A DNA stretch of 64,000 nucleotides from Canna indica (lineage: Eukaryota; Streptophyta; Magnoliopsida; Zingiberales; Cannaceae): NCBI GenBank assembly GCA_034359265.1, contig CP136895.1, forward strand, positions 44,596,001 through 44,660,000, given 5' to 3'. Position numbers and translations under genes: made by a program. A model generated the notes under the pieces. That model worked only from the letters and a program-made list of their open reading frames with translations, made no database searches and was not told the DNA's origin. Within the stretch, counting starts at the first letter, position 1. Each line of letters begins with the position of its first letter. Below are positions 21,653 to 32,412 of this stretch, piece after piece.

Positions 21653-23598
21653 AACTAAAGAGAAGAGACACTTTTAAAATTATCATGAATTTTTTTTACA
21701 AGACTCTTTTTACTCTGCTTCTTTTTGAGAGATAAGCATTTTAAATTTTAATGCTAAATATCAATGTATGAGTCCAACAAATGCATCAATATGCATCATT
21801 TAAGAAATAAACGGAAGCATTTTCTTTTAAAATGAAACCTTAAGCGTAAAACATTTCCCTTTTTTTTAAAAAAAAAAAACTTTTAGAACACTTTTTTGTT
21901 TTGGCATTTTTCTTTTCCCCCCTCATTTTTTTTTAAATTTAAAAGAAAGAGGAAATGAGAAATTTGAACCATCATGAAGATCCCTTTTATCAACAAAAAT
22001 ACAATAAAAGGAAAAAAGGAAAAGATGAGATTTCATGAAGAAAAAAGCTTTTAAAACATACAGAAGACACAAGAAATTTGATTTTTCTTCCTTAAAACTC
22101 GTTTTGAGCCAAAAATCTCAAAGAAAAACACAATGCATAGGATAGAGAAGCATGAACCATGATCTTTATGAGTAAATCTAGAAATAGAGATGAAGAAAAA
22201 TGAAGGATCTACTTAACATGATGAATTAACTCATGTATTACAGCTAAAAGTTGAGTTTTTACCTTAGAAGTGGAGAAGAAACCTTAAGATCCAAGGAGTG
22301 AGGGTTAGTGGCCAGTTGGAATGGTGAGAGAAGCCCTAGTTTTAGGCTTAAAAGCTTATGTTCAAGGGCTTAGATTAAACTAGTCGGCCAAATGGGTGGA
22401 CAAGATCAATTTCTGTTCGCCGGTCGATTGGGCGGTCGCTTGTCGTGCGATCGCTCGAGCTGGAATTTGTTTTTTAGGCTTATAAAGAAAATTATTTTAA
22501 GAGATCTAAATATTGGAATTTTATGAAACTTTTTCAACATAAGCTAGGCTTCATGAGGATTCCAAAAAGCCAAGAATCACTCAAAAAGGACCTCTCTATA
22601 ATTTTCTAGAAAATCCTCAAGTTCACAGTGGCATTTTTGTAAATATTTAGACTTTGTGCGAAACTTAGATTTCTATCGTAGAATCACCTGATCTGGTAAG
22701 ATCTTGTATAGATCACTTATAATGATGTTTTTGAGCATATAGAGTTTCTCTAAAATTTTATGTAATTTTAATCATATATATCGAATTTTTGTATTATATC
22801 TACTCATCAAATTTTTTATTTGCCTGAAATGTAAAACTTTATGTATTCATCAAGATAGTTGTTTAAGTGTAATTATTTTGTAATTTATGCTCATGACAAA
22901 TTTGTCAATCACCAAACAAGATTCTAGATTTAAAATCTATCTATATTATGTAATCACAAGATAGTCAAGATTTAAGAGTTTCTTAATAATTCAAATTTCT
23001 TATTTGAGCTATTTTATTCAAACAATATGCAAGATCATTCATGAGCATGAAATTGATTCAATCAAGAGAAAAGAGATGTCATGCAAGAATATTTACCAAA
23101 TTAACGCTCATACCTCATTTCTCGAAGAATTTCATAAATTTTATTTTCTTTCTCCAATTTTTGATAAATAGTGATAAATTCATTTCAAATATATTTGTCA
23201 TGAGACCGAAACGAATTGAGAGATCTCAAAATACGATATTTTGAAAAGTAAGATCTCCAACCCTTCCCATTGGTTGAAAATAGAAAGGCCATAATGAGCC
23301 TACGATTTAGAACCGCAAGGTCGCATGAGTTCGTCATAGGCTACATAGGTCTCCGAAGAGACCAGGAAATCAAAAACAAAATATCATTTTTCAAGTCATA
23401 TCATGAGAGGGCAAAACCAACTCAAATTTAACTAGTATCATAACTCCAACTTTTAGATGACAAGTAAAGTGAAGGAGGTGATACCAAACATACCTAGATG
23501 CCAATATCCATATCTATGGCATCATGATAGCTTGAAGCTGCAACCTCTTGGAGATTTCTTGTTCGGATCCATGGTCAACTTCAATAGTCCATTTCTCT
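21653..23598 (-). other. Element C non-coding body where pol would be
   Basis: No coding motifs in six frames. It is AT-rich with homopolymer runs (A/T tracts around 21690-21970). The part at 22560-23225 resembles the non-coding bodies at 41161-43666 and 62676-64000 (recurring 'tggcatttttgtaaatat' and 'ttgattcaa' motifs). A short CG-rich stretch at 22420-22465 (GGTCGATTGGGCGGTCGC) recalls the LTR U3 arrays. Confidence 0.7.
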
Positions 23599-24916
23599 TT
23601 ACCCTTGTGTGGTAGCTCCCCCTACAAAAGAGCAAGAGATCTTTGGTACCCAAATGACTTTGGGTCCTTGGGGATTAGTTGGCCTAGGAACCCAAAGTGT
23701 CTTTGCCACACTTGGATTTTTCTTGAAAGCACAATCATTAATGGCATGACCAAAGATGCCACAACAAAAACAATATCCATTAAATTTCTTTTTATTTATA
23801 CTATGGACATGGGATCTAGCATTGAAATGCTTAGTATGTGAGTTATGATGAACATAAGCATTCTTAGAAAAAGCATTTTTATTTTGAGGTTTCCTAAATG
23901 AATAATTTTGATTTCTAGATCTTTTAACAGAGGAAGCATTAATCTTCCTATTTAAAATTAACATTTCATTTTTTACATCATTCATAGATTTATGCAATGC
24001 ATGCAATTGAATTTTTAGCAACCTATTTTCCTTTTTCAAAGTGTTATTTTCATTTTTCAAATCCTTAGTGTCAATGTCTAAGAGATCATGGCATGAACTA
24101 GTGACACTAACTTTTAGTTTCCATTTTCTAGTTTTACTTCATGTAAATGATAACTAAGTGACAAATTTTCTTCTTTTAATTTTTTATTTTCTTTGTCCTT
24201 TTTAACGATCAAGGCATACATAACTTTGCATTGGTCTAATAATTCATCTTATAGAAGATCTGAGGAACTAGATGAATTAGATCTATAATTTTCAGGACTA
24301 GAAGAAGAGTATACCTCCTCATCAACGTTCATGATATTAGCTTTGTGATTATGGTGTGAGGATGCTTCACTTGATGCACGTGAGTAAGTGGAATCATTTG
24401 ACCTCCGTTTTGCCTTGTTCTTCATACTAGGGCAATTCTTCTTCACGTGTCCTTTCTTATTGCATAGGTGACATATTACCTTTCTCTTCCGACTCTTTGT
24501 ACTCCTTTGGCTAGATACACTATTAACTTCAAGAATTTCATTAGATGTAGGAGTATGACAATTATCATCATCTCCTTCATTTAAGGTAACAAGTTCTTTA
24601 GTTTTAGCATAATCATAAAGCATGTTCAAAGTAGCCTAGATATCATATGACGAAGTACAATGCATAATTTTTTCAAAGATGTTATTTCCAAAGAACAATA
24701 TATGAAATTTGTTGCCTTTACATTTAACTCAAACCTGTTAATTTGTTCTTGGGTCCATGCATCCATATTTCCCTTAGGTTCTATGTATTTTGACTTTACC
24801 ATATTAAACACACATATACCTTGAGTCTTTAAGAATGTATACAATCCTACTTTCCAAAGATCAAAGTTTAACTCATCAAACCTAGGTGGTACAGACGCTA
24901 CCAACTCTAGTGCCAT
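23599..24916 (-). pseudogene. Element C gag, broken
   Basis: ATG at 24916 starts MALELVASVPPRFDELNFDLW, the same Gag as element B. The segment 24629-24249 carries the knuckle CHLCNKKGHVKKNC. The segment 24060-23599 carries a coiled-coil stretch (KNENNTLKKENRLLKIQLHA) and a second knuckle CFCCGIFGHAINDC, then LWVPRPTNPQGPK and IWVPK. Frameshifts lie at about 24640 and 24060-24250. Presumed role is particle protein for a pol-less element. Confidence 0.88.
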
Positions 24917-24969
24917 TTTTCGGATCTAGACTAGATGTAGAGGAGACGGTAAAATCTCAATCTACGACC

Positions 24970-24984
24970 TGCTTTGATACCAAA
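24970..24984 (-). other. Primer binding site of element C
   Basis: Minus-strand TTTGGTATCAAAGCA directly follows the 5' LTR end. The iMet complement has the same G-to-A change as in element A. Confidence 0.88.
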
Positions 24985-26292
24985 TATTGGTGAAATGGCC
25001 ACACTAGAGAAGCGGTGAATAGTGTGTTAACTAAATCTTTTGCCTAATTCAGGTTTTTCATGTTTAATCATTTTCTTACAACTTAGGCAATTCACAATTT
25101 GATGACTAGATAAAGAAGCAATGAAATAAAGCAGTTAAGCAAACACAAGAAGAATAATGCTAACACAAAGGAATTTATAGTGGTTCGGCTAACCGCCTAC
25201 TCCACTACCTAAGACCCGTGCTTAGGATTTCACACACAAATGCACTATATTAAGAGTAGCTTACAATTGAGGACTTTACACCGGAAAGTCCCTACAATCC
25301 CTTAGAAGGTACTTCCACACCCGGAAGTATTCAACTTCACACCGAGTGAGCATTCCCACCTCAATTTCTTAGAACAACTCCTAATCTAGTTTTACATAAG
25401 TGACTTTACACCTTAAAGACCAAGGTTACCACAAACTAGCTAGACCACACACAAGGTCTATTACACGATCAAATTAGTACAATCAAAATCAAACCAAAAA
25501 CACTTCAATCACAAGAAGAGAGAAAAGATAAGTTGTCACACTAGAATCACCTCCTCGTGTTGAGCCTAGCAAGCTTGAATGACCCTCCAATGATGAACAC
25601 TTGAGATTGAGGGATCAAGGGCTAAGTTTAAAAGATTTGATCAAGAAAAGGTTTAGAAGATGCTTAGGATCACTCTTTTAGTTTTTGAGGCATCAACAAC
25701 TCTTTGGGAGAGGGTTTTGAGTGGGTATTCATAACCCCCCAAAACCAAGGTGTCGTCAACGGGCATTTATTTGCTCGTTGGCGACGCCCGATCGCTTGCC
25801 GGTCAATCATCGATCGATCGACTGATCAACCGCCCAAGCCATTGCGACAATTTGCCACTTTTGGGCACACTTCGATCGACCAAATTGGCTACTACCAATT
25901 TCTCACTACATTCGGTCGACCGGTCGGTTGACCAAATTGGCTACTGCCAATTTTTGATCGCATTCAGTCGATCGAATTGGCCACTGCCAATTTTCTACAG
26001 TATTCAATCGACCGAACCTGGGCAGAAAATCTCTTCTTTGGGTCTTCTCGTTGCGCACTTTGTTTTCGAGTACTATCCTTCAGAGTGCTTCATATGTTCT
26101 TTCGATTCTTCCAATACGTCTTTGGCACATGCATCGAAGTCTTGTGAGTCATCGTATCGAGACCGATGTCGCAAGACGTGAAACAGACTTTTGTCTTTTA
26201 TCGATCTTGCGACCTTCATGCTTCAAGAACTTATTTAGATAGATTTGGTTTGTTATCATCAAAATAATCATGAAGAGAATAGAGCACGAAGG
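24985..26292 (-). repeat. Element C 5' LTR (main part; last 19 bp at 41142-41160)
   Basis: Partner of the split 3' LTR at 9183-9908/19347-19912. Contains a palindrome array (about 25790-26010), a hairpin with arms CAACGGGC and GCTCGTTG (25757-25780) and a minus-strand TATA region (TATGAAT, degenerate) between arms at 25713-25719 and 25740-25746. Interrupted after GAAGG (26288-26292) by element E. Confidence 0.92.
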
Positions 26293-27378
26293 TGTAAGAC
26301 CCGAGGTTTCCTAATATAAAATTTATTTTTGGTGCAGCGCACCATATCGGGTGTTAGTCAGGTCGAGTCACGGAATTGCTGCGAATAGAAGGTGTAATTT
26401 AAGCCTTATGAAATTTTATTTGATAAATGTTCCATCCTTCTTAATCATAAGATGTTTTAGTAGAGTCGAGTCCGAAATCGTGTTCGTGGATCGAGTCGGG
26501 GCTCAAACCGGGCCCGGATTGAGTCGAGTAGGGGCTAAGTGAATGGGAGGGGCATAATGGTCAAGGGAAGATGAGGGAATAAATCCCTCATCCCCGTAGC
26601 AGCCATGTGGCTCATTATTAGATCCGCAAGTAGCCCGAGAAAGGAGAGGGAGGAGGAGAAAGTTTGGTGACAAATCAAGGTTTTTGCGCGTCGTTTCTTA
26701 TCGATTGATGACGTTTCTTGATTTCTCAAGTCGTGTTCTTCATCGTTGTATGGATTTTGTTGTTAGACAAAAAATTTGTTGTGATTCAAGGGCTGGCCGA
26801 CTAGAGGAAAAAGGGGAAAGGTCATGCCGAAATTTTCCCCAATTCCCTCGAGTGGCTTAAACCCTTGGATCGATTCCTTTTTGATGTAGACAATTTTGTG
26901 CAACTAGATCTTGTGATTTCGTGGTCGAACTAACCTTTCTTCCCCTTCAAGAAGGCTCGGCCGACCATGTACCCTTGCTTAGGGTTCGGCCGAGTGGAAA
27001 GGAGGGTAAATTTGATCGAGCATCTTGATTACATCTTTTAGGGACGATGTTCGTCGATTGAAATTGTAGATTTAGTGATTGATGAAAGTATTGTAAATTT
27101 GAGTAGATACATTTTTAAGAGTTGTAGAAGAACACCTCCTTTAATGCGCATTTATGACTTTAACTCGAGTTGTTCTTAATAGTTGGTTTGTTTTGCAACT
27201 CTTTTAAAATTGTTGAACCTTCTTTAAAATTAAATAAAAGTTTGCATCATTGTTCTTTTACTCATATGTTTTCTGGTTAGTGTGTATTCTCAGTTTTTTG
27301 TTATTCAGTGTATGTGGTAGGCTTCAGGGTAGGACATAAACCCTAGCCGATCACGCGACTCTGAGTTGGGGCGTGACA
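26293..27378 (+). repeat. 5' LTR of gypsy E, internally deleted
   Basis: Only 1086 bp against 2358 bp for the 3' LTR. About 1160 bp (39776-40935 of the 3' LTR) are missing at a TGACT micro-repeat near 27165, and about 140 bp (39154-39293) are missing near 26667. Solo LTRs K and M contain the missing middle, so this is a deletion here rather than an insertion in the 3' copy. Confidence 0.92.
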
Positions 27379-27574
27379 ATGTTGGTATCAGAACCTTTGG
27401 GTAGGTCTTGACTACGACTAGGAGTTGGGTACCGTATAGGTATGCTACGAGATCTGGCAACCATGACTACACTCAGCGCACCATGCGGTTAGTAATTTAA
27501 ATTACGGTTTAATGAATTGTTTATGTTAACGAGAGAATTTTTTCTCTTTTTCTCTCTATATTAATGTGATGTAG

Positions 27575-27738
27575 ACTCATAATGTTGCACTGAGCGGTAG
27601 TGGTAGTAATTCGGCAGAGTGCCGAGGCCGAGGCCGGGGCGGGGGTAGGGAAAGGGAAAGAGAGCAGTCCGAGGAGCAGGGACAAAACTTTGTGGTTGCT
27701 CAACTGCAAGCTCACGTGGCTCAGTTAACAGAGAGTAA
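27575..27738 (+). pseudogene. Gypsy E gag, N-terminal piece
   Basis: Arg/Gly-rich start (frame giving GRGRGGGR-like residues around 27620-27650) followed by VVAQLQAHVAQL. It is interrupted at AGTAA (27734-27738) by solo LTR F and continues at 29216. The exact start codon is uncertain; the expected ATG region (27575) runs into a stop. Confidence 0.6.
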
Positions 27739-29215
27739 TGTTAGCTGAAGGGTTCTTCCTTCATCCTTTATTTTTCTCATGATTATTTTGATGATAACAA
27801 ACCCATTTAACAAGTGTTTAAGCATAAAAATTATAGGATCGATGAAAGATTCGTCAAGTCTATTGTATCTCGATCATTCCTCAAACAGGTCAATGCGTGC
27901 ATCAAAAATGTGTAGGGAAGCATGGAGAATCCATCAAAGATAAAGCACGTTGAAGAACGAAGCCGAAAATCGAGCGCAACATGAAAAATCCAAGCTAGAA
28001 AAATTTCCAGCTCTGTTTCGGTCGATCGACCGGTCGACCGAATGGAGTAAAAGCATTGGCAGCAGCCCATTTGGTCGATCGAATGTTGCCAAAAATTGGC
28101 AGAAAGTTCATCGGTCGACCGAATTGGTCGACCGGATGACAGAGCGCAAGGGCTTCATTGTGTTGGTCAACCGATTGGTCGACCGTGCCAAGTCTCGCGA
28201 CAATCGATCGACCCGTCGGTCGACTGAATACATATAAAAGCTAGCTTCGGTCGACCGACTGGTCGACCAGTTTTGAAGCAGACATTTTTTCGTCGAGCGG
28301 TCGACCCGTCAGTCGACCGATCAGAGGAAAAATGTTACAGTGAGCCAGCGGTCGAATGGTCGGTCGATCAATGCATCGACCAGACCATCAACCGGGCGTC
28401 TGTAATGATGAAAAATAATCCCGCTGACGCCCTATCTCAGCCGGATCTATATATACTCCCTTCTAATTCATCTCTTTAACTTCTCCCTTAGATTTTTGAT
28501 GATAAAAGCTTCAAAAGAGTGATCAAATTGCATCATCCAAATCTTCAAAGCGCCAAGTGTTTGTCTGCTAAGTCTTGATCCCTTGCTGCCAAAGATGTTT
28601 TACTTCAAAGGGTTGATCAAGCCTATTAGGCGCAAGAAGAAGAGGCGGTTAAGCGTGGTAATCTAAATTCCTCTTCTTGTAACAAGTTTTCTTTAATTTG
28701 TTGTTCAACTCTTGTATTGGATTTGTAGGAAGACCTAGGTTGATAGGTCCTGTGTGGAAAGTGGTTTTCTTGTTGTGAAGGAGTAAAGCCACTTGTGTAA
28801 ACTAAGTTTTACTTGTATTAGTTTAAGTTGTCCCTTAGGGTAGAGGTGGAAGAGTGCTCACGATAGGAAGGCAGAGACTTCCGGGTGTGGAAGTGCCTTA
28901 GGTGGAGAGTGTGACTCTTCGAGTCAAAATACTCGTTGTAAGGGAGACTCAAATTAATCTAGTAAAATTAGTTTGGAAATCCTAAGCGGGGTGCTTAGGT
29001 AGTGGAGTAGGCATTGGGGCCGAACCACTATAAATTTGTGTGTTCGCATTGATATTGTGCTTGTTCTAAATTGCTTAATTATTTATTGCTTTTGCATCTA
29101 ATAGTCGAATTATAATTAGCCTAAATAATCCAAGAATCGATTAAGATCCAATTAGGCAAATAATATTAAAAAACACACTATTCACCGCCCCTGTAGTGTG
29201 CCGTTTTTATCAACA
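27739..29215 (+). repeat. Copia solo LTR F
   Basis: Single LTR of 1477 bp, TGTTAG to TCAACA, with flanks AGTAA (27734-27738) and AGTAG (29216-29220). No internal sequence is present, so it is the product of LTR-LTR recombination. U3 carries GGTCGACC palindromes at 28019-28390 and a stem with arms GGGCGTC (28394-28400) and GACGCCC (28426-28432). A TATATATA box is near 28447. Confidence 0.92.
28019..28390 (+). repeat. GGTCGACC palindrome array in LTR F
   Basis: At least eight palindromic pairs with less regular spacing than in G. It includes GTCAACC and GTTGACC-like decay products. The two-strand open frames here (e.g. 27950-28237) follow from the palindromes. Confidence 0.82.
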
Positions 29216-29857
29216 AGTAGGAGTTGAGACATCAGATACAGCAGCAGCAACAGCAGTCGCCGCCGCCATAGCCTGTACCTGTGGTTTCGGTGGTACCAGA
29301 GGTAGCTGAGACAGTAGCACCGGTGATCTGGTTCCAGGAGCCCCTTCTTATGCAAACTTCATCACGCTGAAGCCGCCAGACTTCACCGGAACAAACTGGC
29401 AGGTGGAAGTCATTGAGTTTTTGGGGGACTACTACGAACTGTGCATGGAACTGAAGTGCTCATCGGAAGCAGCGGCTCGTACGGTCGGGCTACAGATGAG
29501 GGGAGTGGCAAAGGCCTAGCTACACACTTGGAGGGCTCACAGGGCAACAGGCGGGTCGCCTACCACCTGGGAAGAGTTTAGGGCGGCTGTGGTTGAACCG
29601 TACTTGCCAATGAGTGTTCGCGACAAGCGGACATGGGACTTTGAGATGCTCCGCTAGTCTGGTGGCATGTTAGTGTTAGAGTATGAGATGGAATTTAATC
29701 GGCTTTCCAAATATCATCCGACCCTCGTGGCATTTGAGATTTCCACGGTCAAGAGGTTTGTTGGGGGCTTGAGGCCTCAGATATGCAAGCTCATCCAATA
29801 CACCGAGGATTCCATTCTTGCCCGCGTGATGGATGAGGCCCTTCAGAAGGAAGATTT
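29216..29857 (+). pseudogene. Gypsy E gag, capsid piece
   Basis: Begins with a glutamine run (QQQQQQ) and proline stretch, then LKPPDFTGTN, AARTVGLQMRGVAKA, TWEEFRAAVVEPYLP and MEFNRLSKYHPTLVAFEI, ending FVGGLRPQI ... MDEALQKE, the retrotransposon gag domain of chromoviruses. Stops lie near 29519 and 29656. It is cut at GATTT (29853-29857) by element G. Confidence 0.88.
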
Positions 29858-31219
29858 TGTTGGCCCAAGGGTTCCCCCTAGGCTTCGATCTCGATTTTGA
29901 TGATAACAAACATGTATTTAATATATGTGTGTGTAGTTTTGAGTTCAGGTTGAGGTTGCCATAAGCACGCGAACTTCGCTCGGAGAATCGCAAAAATCAT
30001 CAAAAAAGGCTCGGATGTAGATTAAGTAGATTCCTTGTAATATATCCTTAGAATCTCATCCCAAGCCCATTTGTAAAGTTATCCAAGTCAAAACTTGTAA
30101 CAAAATCCATGAAAAAGCGTGTAACAAAGAAAATACAAGAATCAGCCTTAGCCCAGGTTCGGTCGACCGGTTGATCGACCAAACAAGGCAGAAAAATGGC
30201 AGTAGCCACTTCGGTCGACCGGTCAGTTGACTGAACAAGGCCAAATTCTGACAGTGGCTACTTCGGTCCACCGGTCGGTCGACCGAACAAGGGCAAAATC
30301 TAGCAATGGTTAATTCGGTCGACAGGACAATAGAGGAATTAAAATGCGACGAAGTCGGTCGACCATCCGGTCGACCGAACATAGTGGCAGAAGAGCAGAA
30401 CGCCAGCGGTCGCTGGGCGATCGATCGGTCAGTCGACCGATGATCGACTAGCAAGCGACCGGTCGGCATCCAAAGGGTGAAAAATGCCCGTTGAAGTGTT
30501 GTTCCGTGGGAGGGGTTATAAATACCCCTCACCAAACTTCATTAAATACTCTTAACCATTGAGATAAGCTTCCAAAGTGTGATTTGTGCCTTCTAAGCTC
30601 GATTTGCTCGTGCTTGCTTCTCTGATCGACGACCTCTCTCAAGCGCTCATCTTCCCTCAACTCTGGCTTCGATTTGATCTCAACGTCTTGTGGAGTCGGA
30701 GGCATTGAAGGCATGGAAAAGTGCTCTTTGTTGTGGTTTACTCTTTAGCTCTTTTTATTGTAATTTTACTTGTTACTTGAACTTGGTTTTCATTGATTAG
30801 CTTGCTAGGTATGCTAGTGTAAACACTTAGGGTAATTTTACTTGTTACTTGAACTTGGTTTTCTTTCTAGAATTATGTTTTTCCTAGGTGAATAGTTTTG
30901 AGGAGTTCTCAAAGGGTTGAGAACCGAGTCCTCGGTTGTATTCAAAGGGAAACACAAGGTCTATAAAGAATTTGATTAGAAATCCTTGGTGTGGAGCCAA
31001 GGTAGTGGAGTAGGCGGTTGGCCGAACCACTATAACTTATTGAGTTTGCATTGCCTTATGTGATTGCTTATAGTTGTGTTTCATATTTGTTAACTAACAT
31101 CATTTAGTTGCACTTACTTTCAGTTAAAGTTGGAATTGAATTGAAAGAAATTGAAAGATTGTTAAAAGTTATCCAACACTATTCACCCCCCTCCTTCTAG
31201 TGTGGGTATTCACTCAATA
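29858..31219 (+). repeat. 5' LTR of copia G
   Basis: Pairs with 33625-34950. It carries four palindrome units at 30158, 30210, 30262 and 30314 (period 52 bp) and a TATAAAT (30517-30523) between arms GAGGGGT and ACCCCTC. A 31-bp segment (30761-30791) is repeated at 30833-30863; the 3' LTR lacks this second copy. Confidence 0.93.
30158..30470 (+). repeat. 52-bp tandem palindrome array, LTR G (5' copy)
   Basis: Units begin TTCGGTC at 30158, 30210, 30262 and 30314, exactly 52 bp apart. Each holds two GGTCGACC-like palindromes 12 bp centre to centre, plus a spacer with TGGCAGTAGCCA-type inverted repeat. Further GGTCGACC copies continue to about 30470. Confidence 0.9.
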
Positions 31220-31276
31220 TTTGGTATAAGAGCAAGGTTTTTGGATTAGGTTTAACCATCTACCCTACAATTTTGA

Positions 31277-32140
31277 TTGACTAGTGAAATCCAACTAGCT
31301 CAAGGGTCCTCTTCTCATACTCCACCATTGTTCGATGGAAATAACTATGCCTATTGGAAGATACGCATGAATTGCTTCCTACAATCACTAGGCATGGATG
31401 TATGGAGAATGATTCAAGTAGAGTATAAGCAACCAACTAAGGATATGGATGAGTGGGATTAGGAAGAATTTAAACTCTTTAATGCAAATGGAAAGACCGT
31501 CAATGCACTATATTGTGGTCTATCAATTAATGAGTTTAATAGAAGATCTATGTGTAAGTCTGCATATGAACTTAGGAAAGTCTTAGAGACTACAGATGAA
31601 GGGACTTCACAAGTTAAAGAATCTAAGATAAACCTACTCATGCATGATTATGAAATATTCAAGATGTTATCACATGAATCTATTGATGCCATGTATGTTC
31701 GCTTTCAAAATATTACAAATGGATTAGTTAACCTTGGTAGAGATATATGGGAAGAGGAGAAGGTAAGGAAGCTCGTTCATTCCCTTCCAATACTTGGGAG
31801 CCCAAGGTCATCACAATCATAGAGGCAAAGGATACGAGCACCTTGAAGATCACCGAGCTGATTGGGTCTCTCATTACACATGAGACCCATATGAAGCAAT
31901 ACAAGGAGGAAGATGCTCCCAAAGGCAGGACCATTGCCTTAAAAGCATCACACTAGGGTGAAGAACCCTCATCATCCGAGGAAGAGACGGATGAGTTTGA
32001 AGAGATGGCGATGTTGGCAAGAAGATTCATGAGTTTCATGAGAGGAGGCATGAGGAAGGGAAGAGGAGGCTACAATTGTAATAAAACCGGGCATCTAAGG
32101 AAGGATTGTCCACTTCTTCAAGTGAAGACAAATACAAGAA
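31277..32140 (+). pseudogene. Copia G gag, start codon lost
   Basis: The residues TSEIQLAQGSSSHTPPLFDG follow a TTG where element A has ATG, so the initiator is lost. WKIRMNCFLQSLGMDVWRMI continues to a stop near 31460. The frame reappears at 31550 (LSHESIDAMYVRFQNITNGL) and 31747-31956. The first zinc knuckle (YNCNKTGHLRKDCP, first Cys missing) is at 32071-32112. The second knuckle region is deleted. Confidence 0.87.
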
Positions 32141-32412
32141 GGCATCTAGGAAATTATAAAATCAAGAAAATACCTTTTGAGCTTAGTTGGAATTATAAAA
32201 TCCCAAGTGTGGGATATTTTCGTGTTTTTGGATGTAAATGTTTTATCTTAAACACTAAGGAGCATCTAGAAAAATTTGATTCTAAATTCGATGAAGGTAT
32301 TTTCCTAGGTAACTCAAATAGTTCTAAGGCATATAGTGTTTATAATTGTAGAACTATGATTGTTGATGAATCTATGCATGTTACATTTGATGAAACTAAT
32401 GATTTTTCTTGA
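32005..32412 (+). pseudogene. Chimeric gag-integrase ORF created by deletion in G
   Basis: One open frame of 135 codons starts in Gag (MAMLARRFMSFMRGGMRKGR, knuckle). It crosses a deletion near 32130-32165 and continues as the integrase C-terminal domain (FGCKCFILNTKEHLEKFDSK, FDEGIFLGNSNSSKAY). Relative to A, about 1.8 kb (gag end, protease, integrase N-terminus and core) is absent. The fusion is an accident of decay, and there is no evidence that it is expressed. Confidence 0.85.

Noticed and set aside
30158..30370. Regular 52-bp repeats considered as a CRISPR array
   Set aside because: Plant nuclear context, repeats degenerate, no unique spacers, and the array sits in the U3 of an LTR in both copies.
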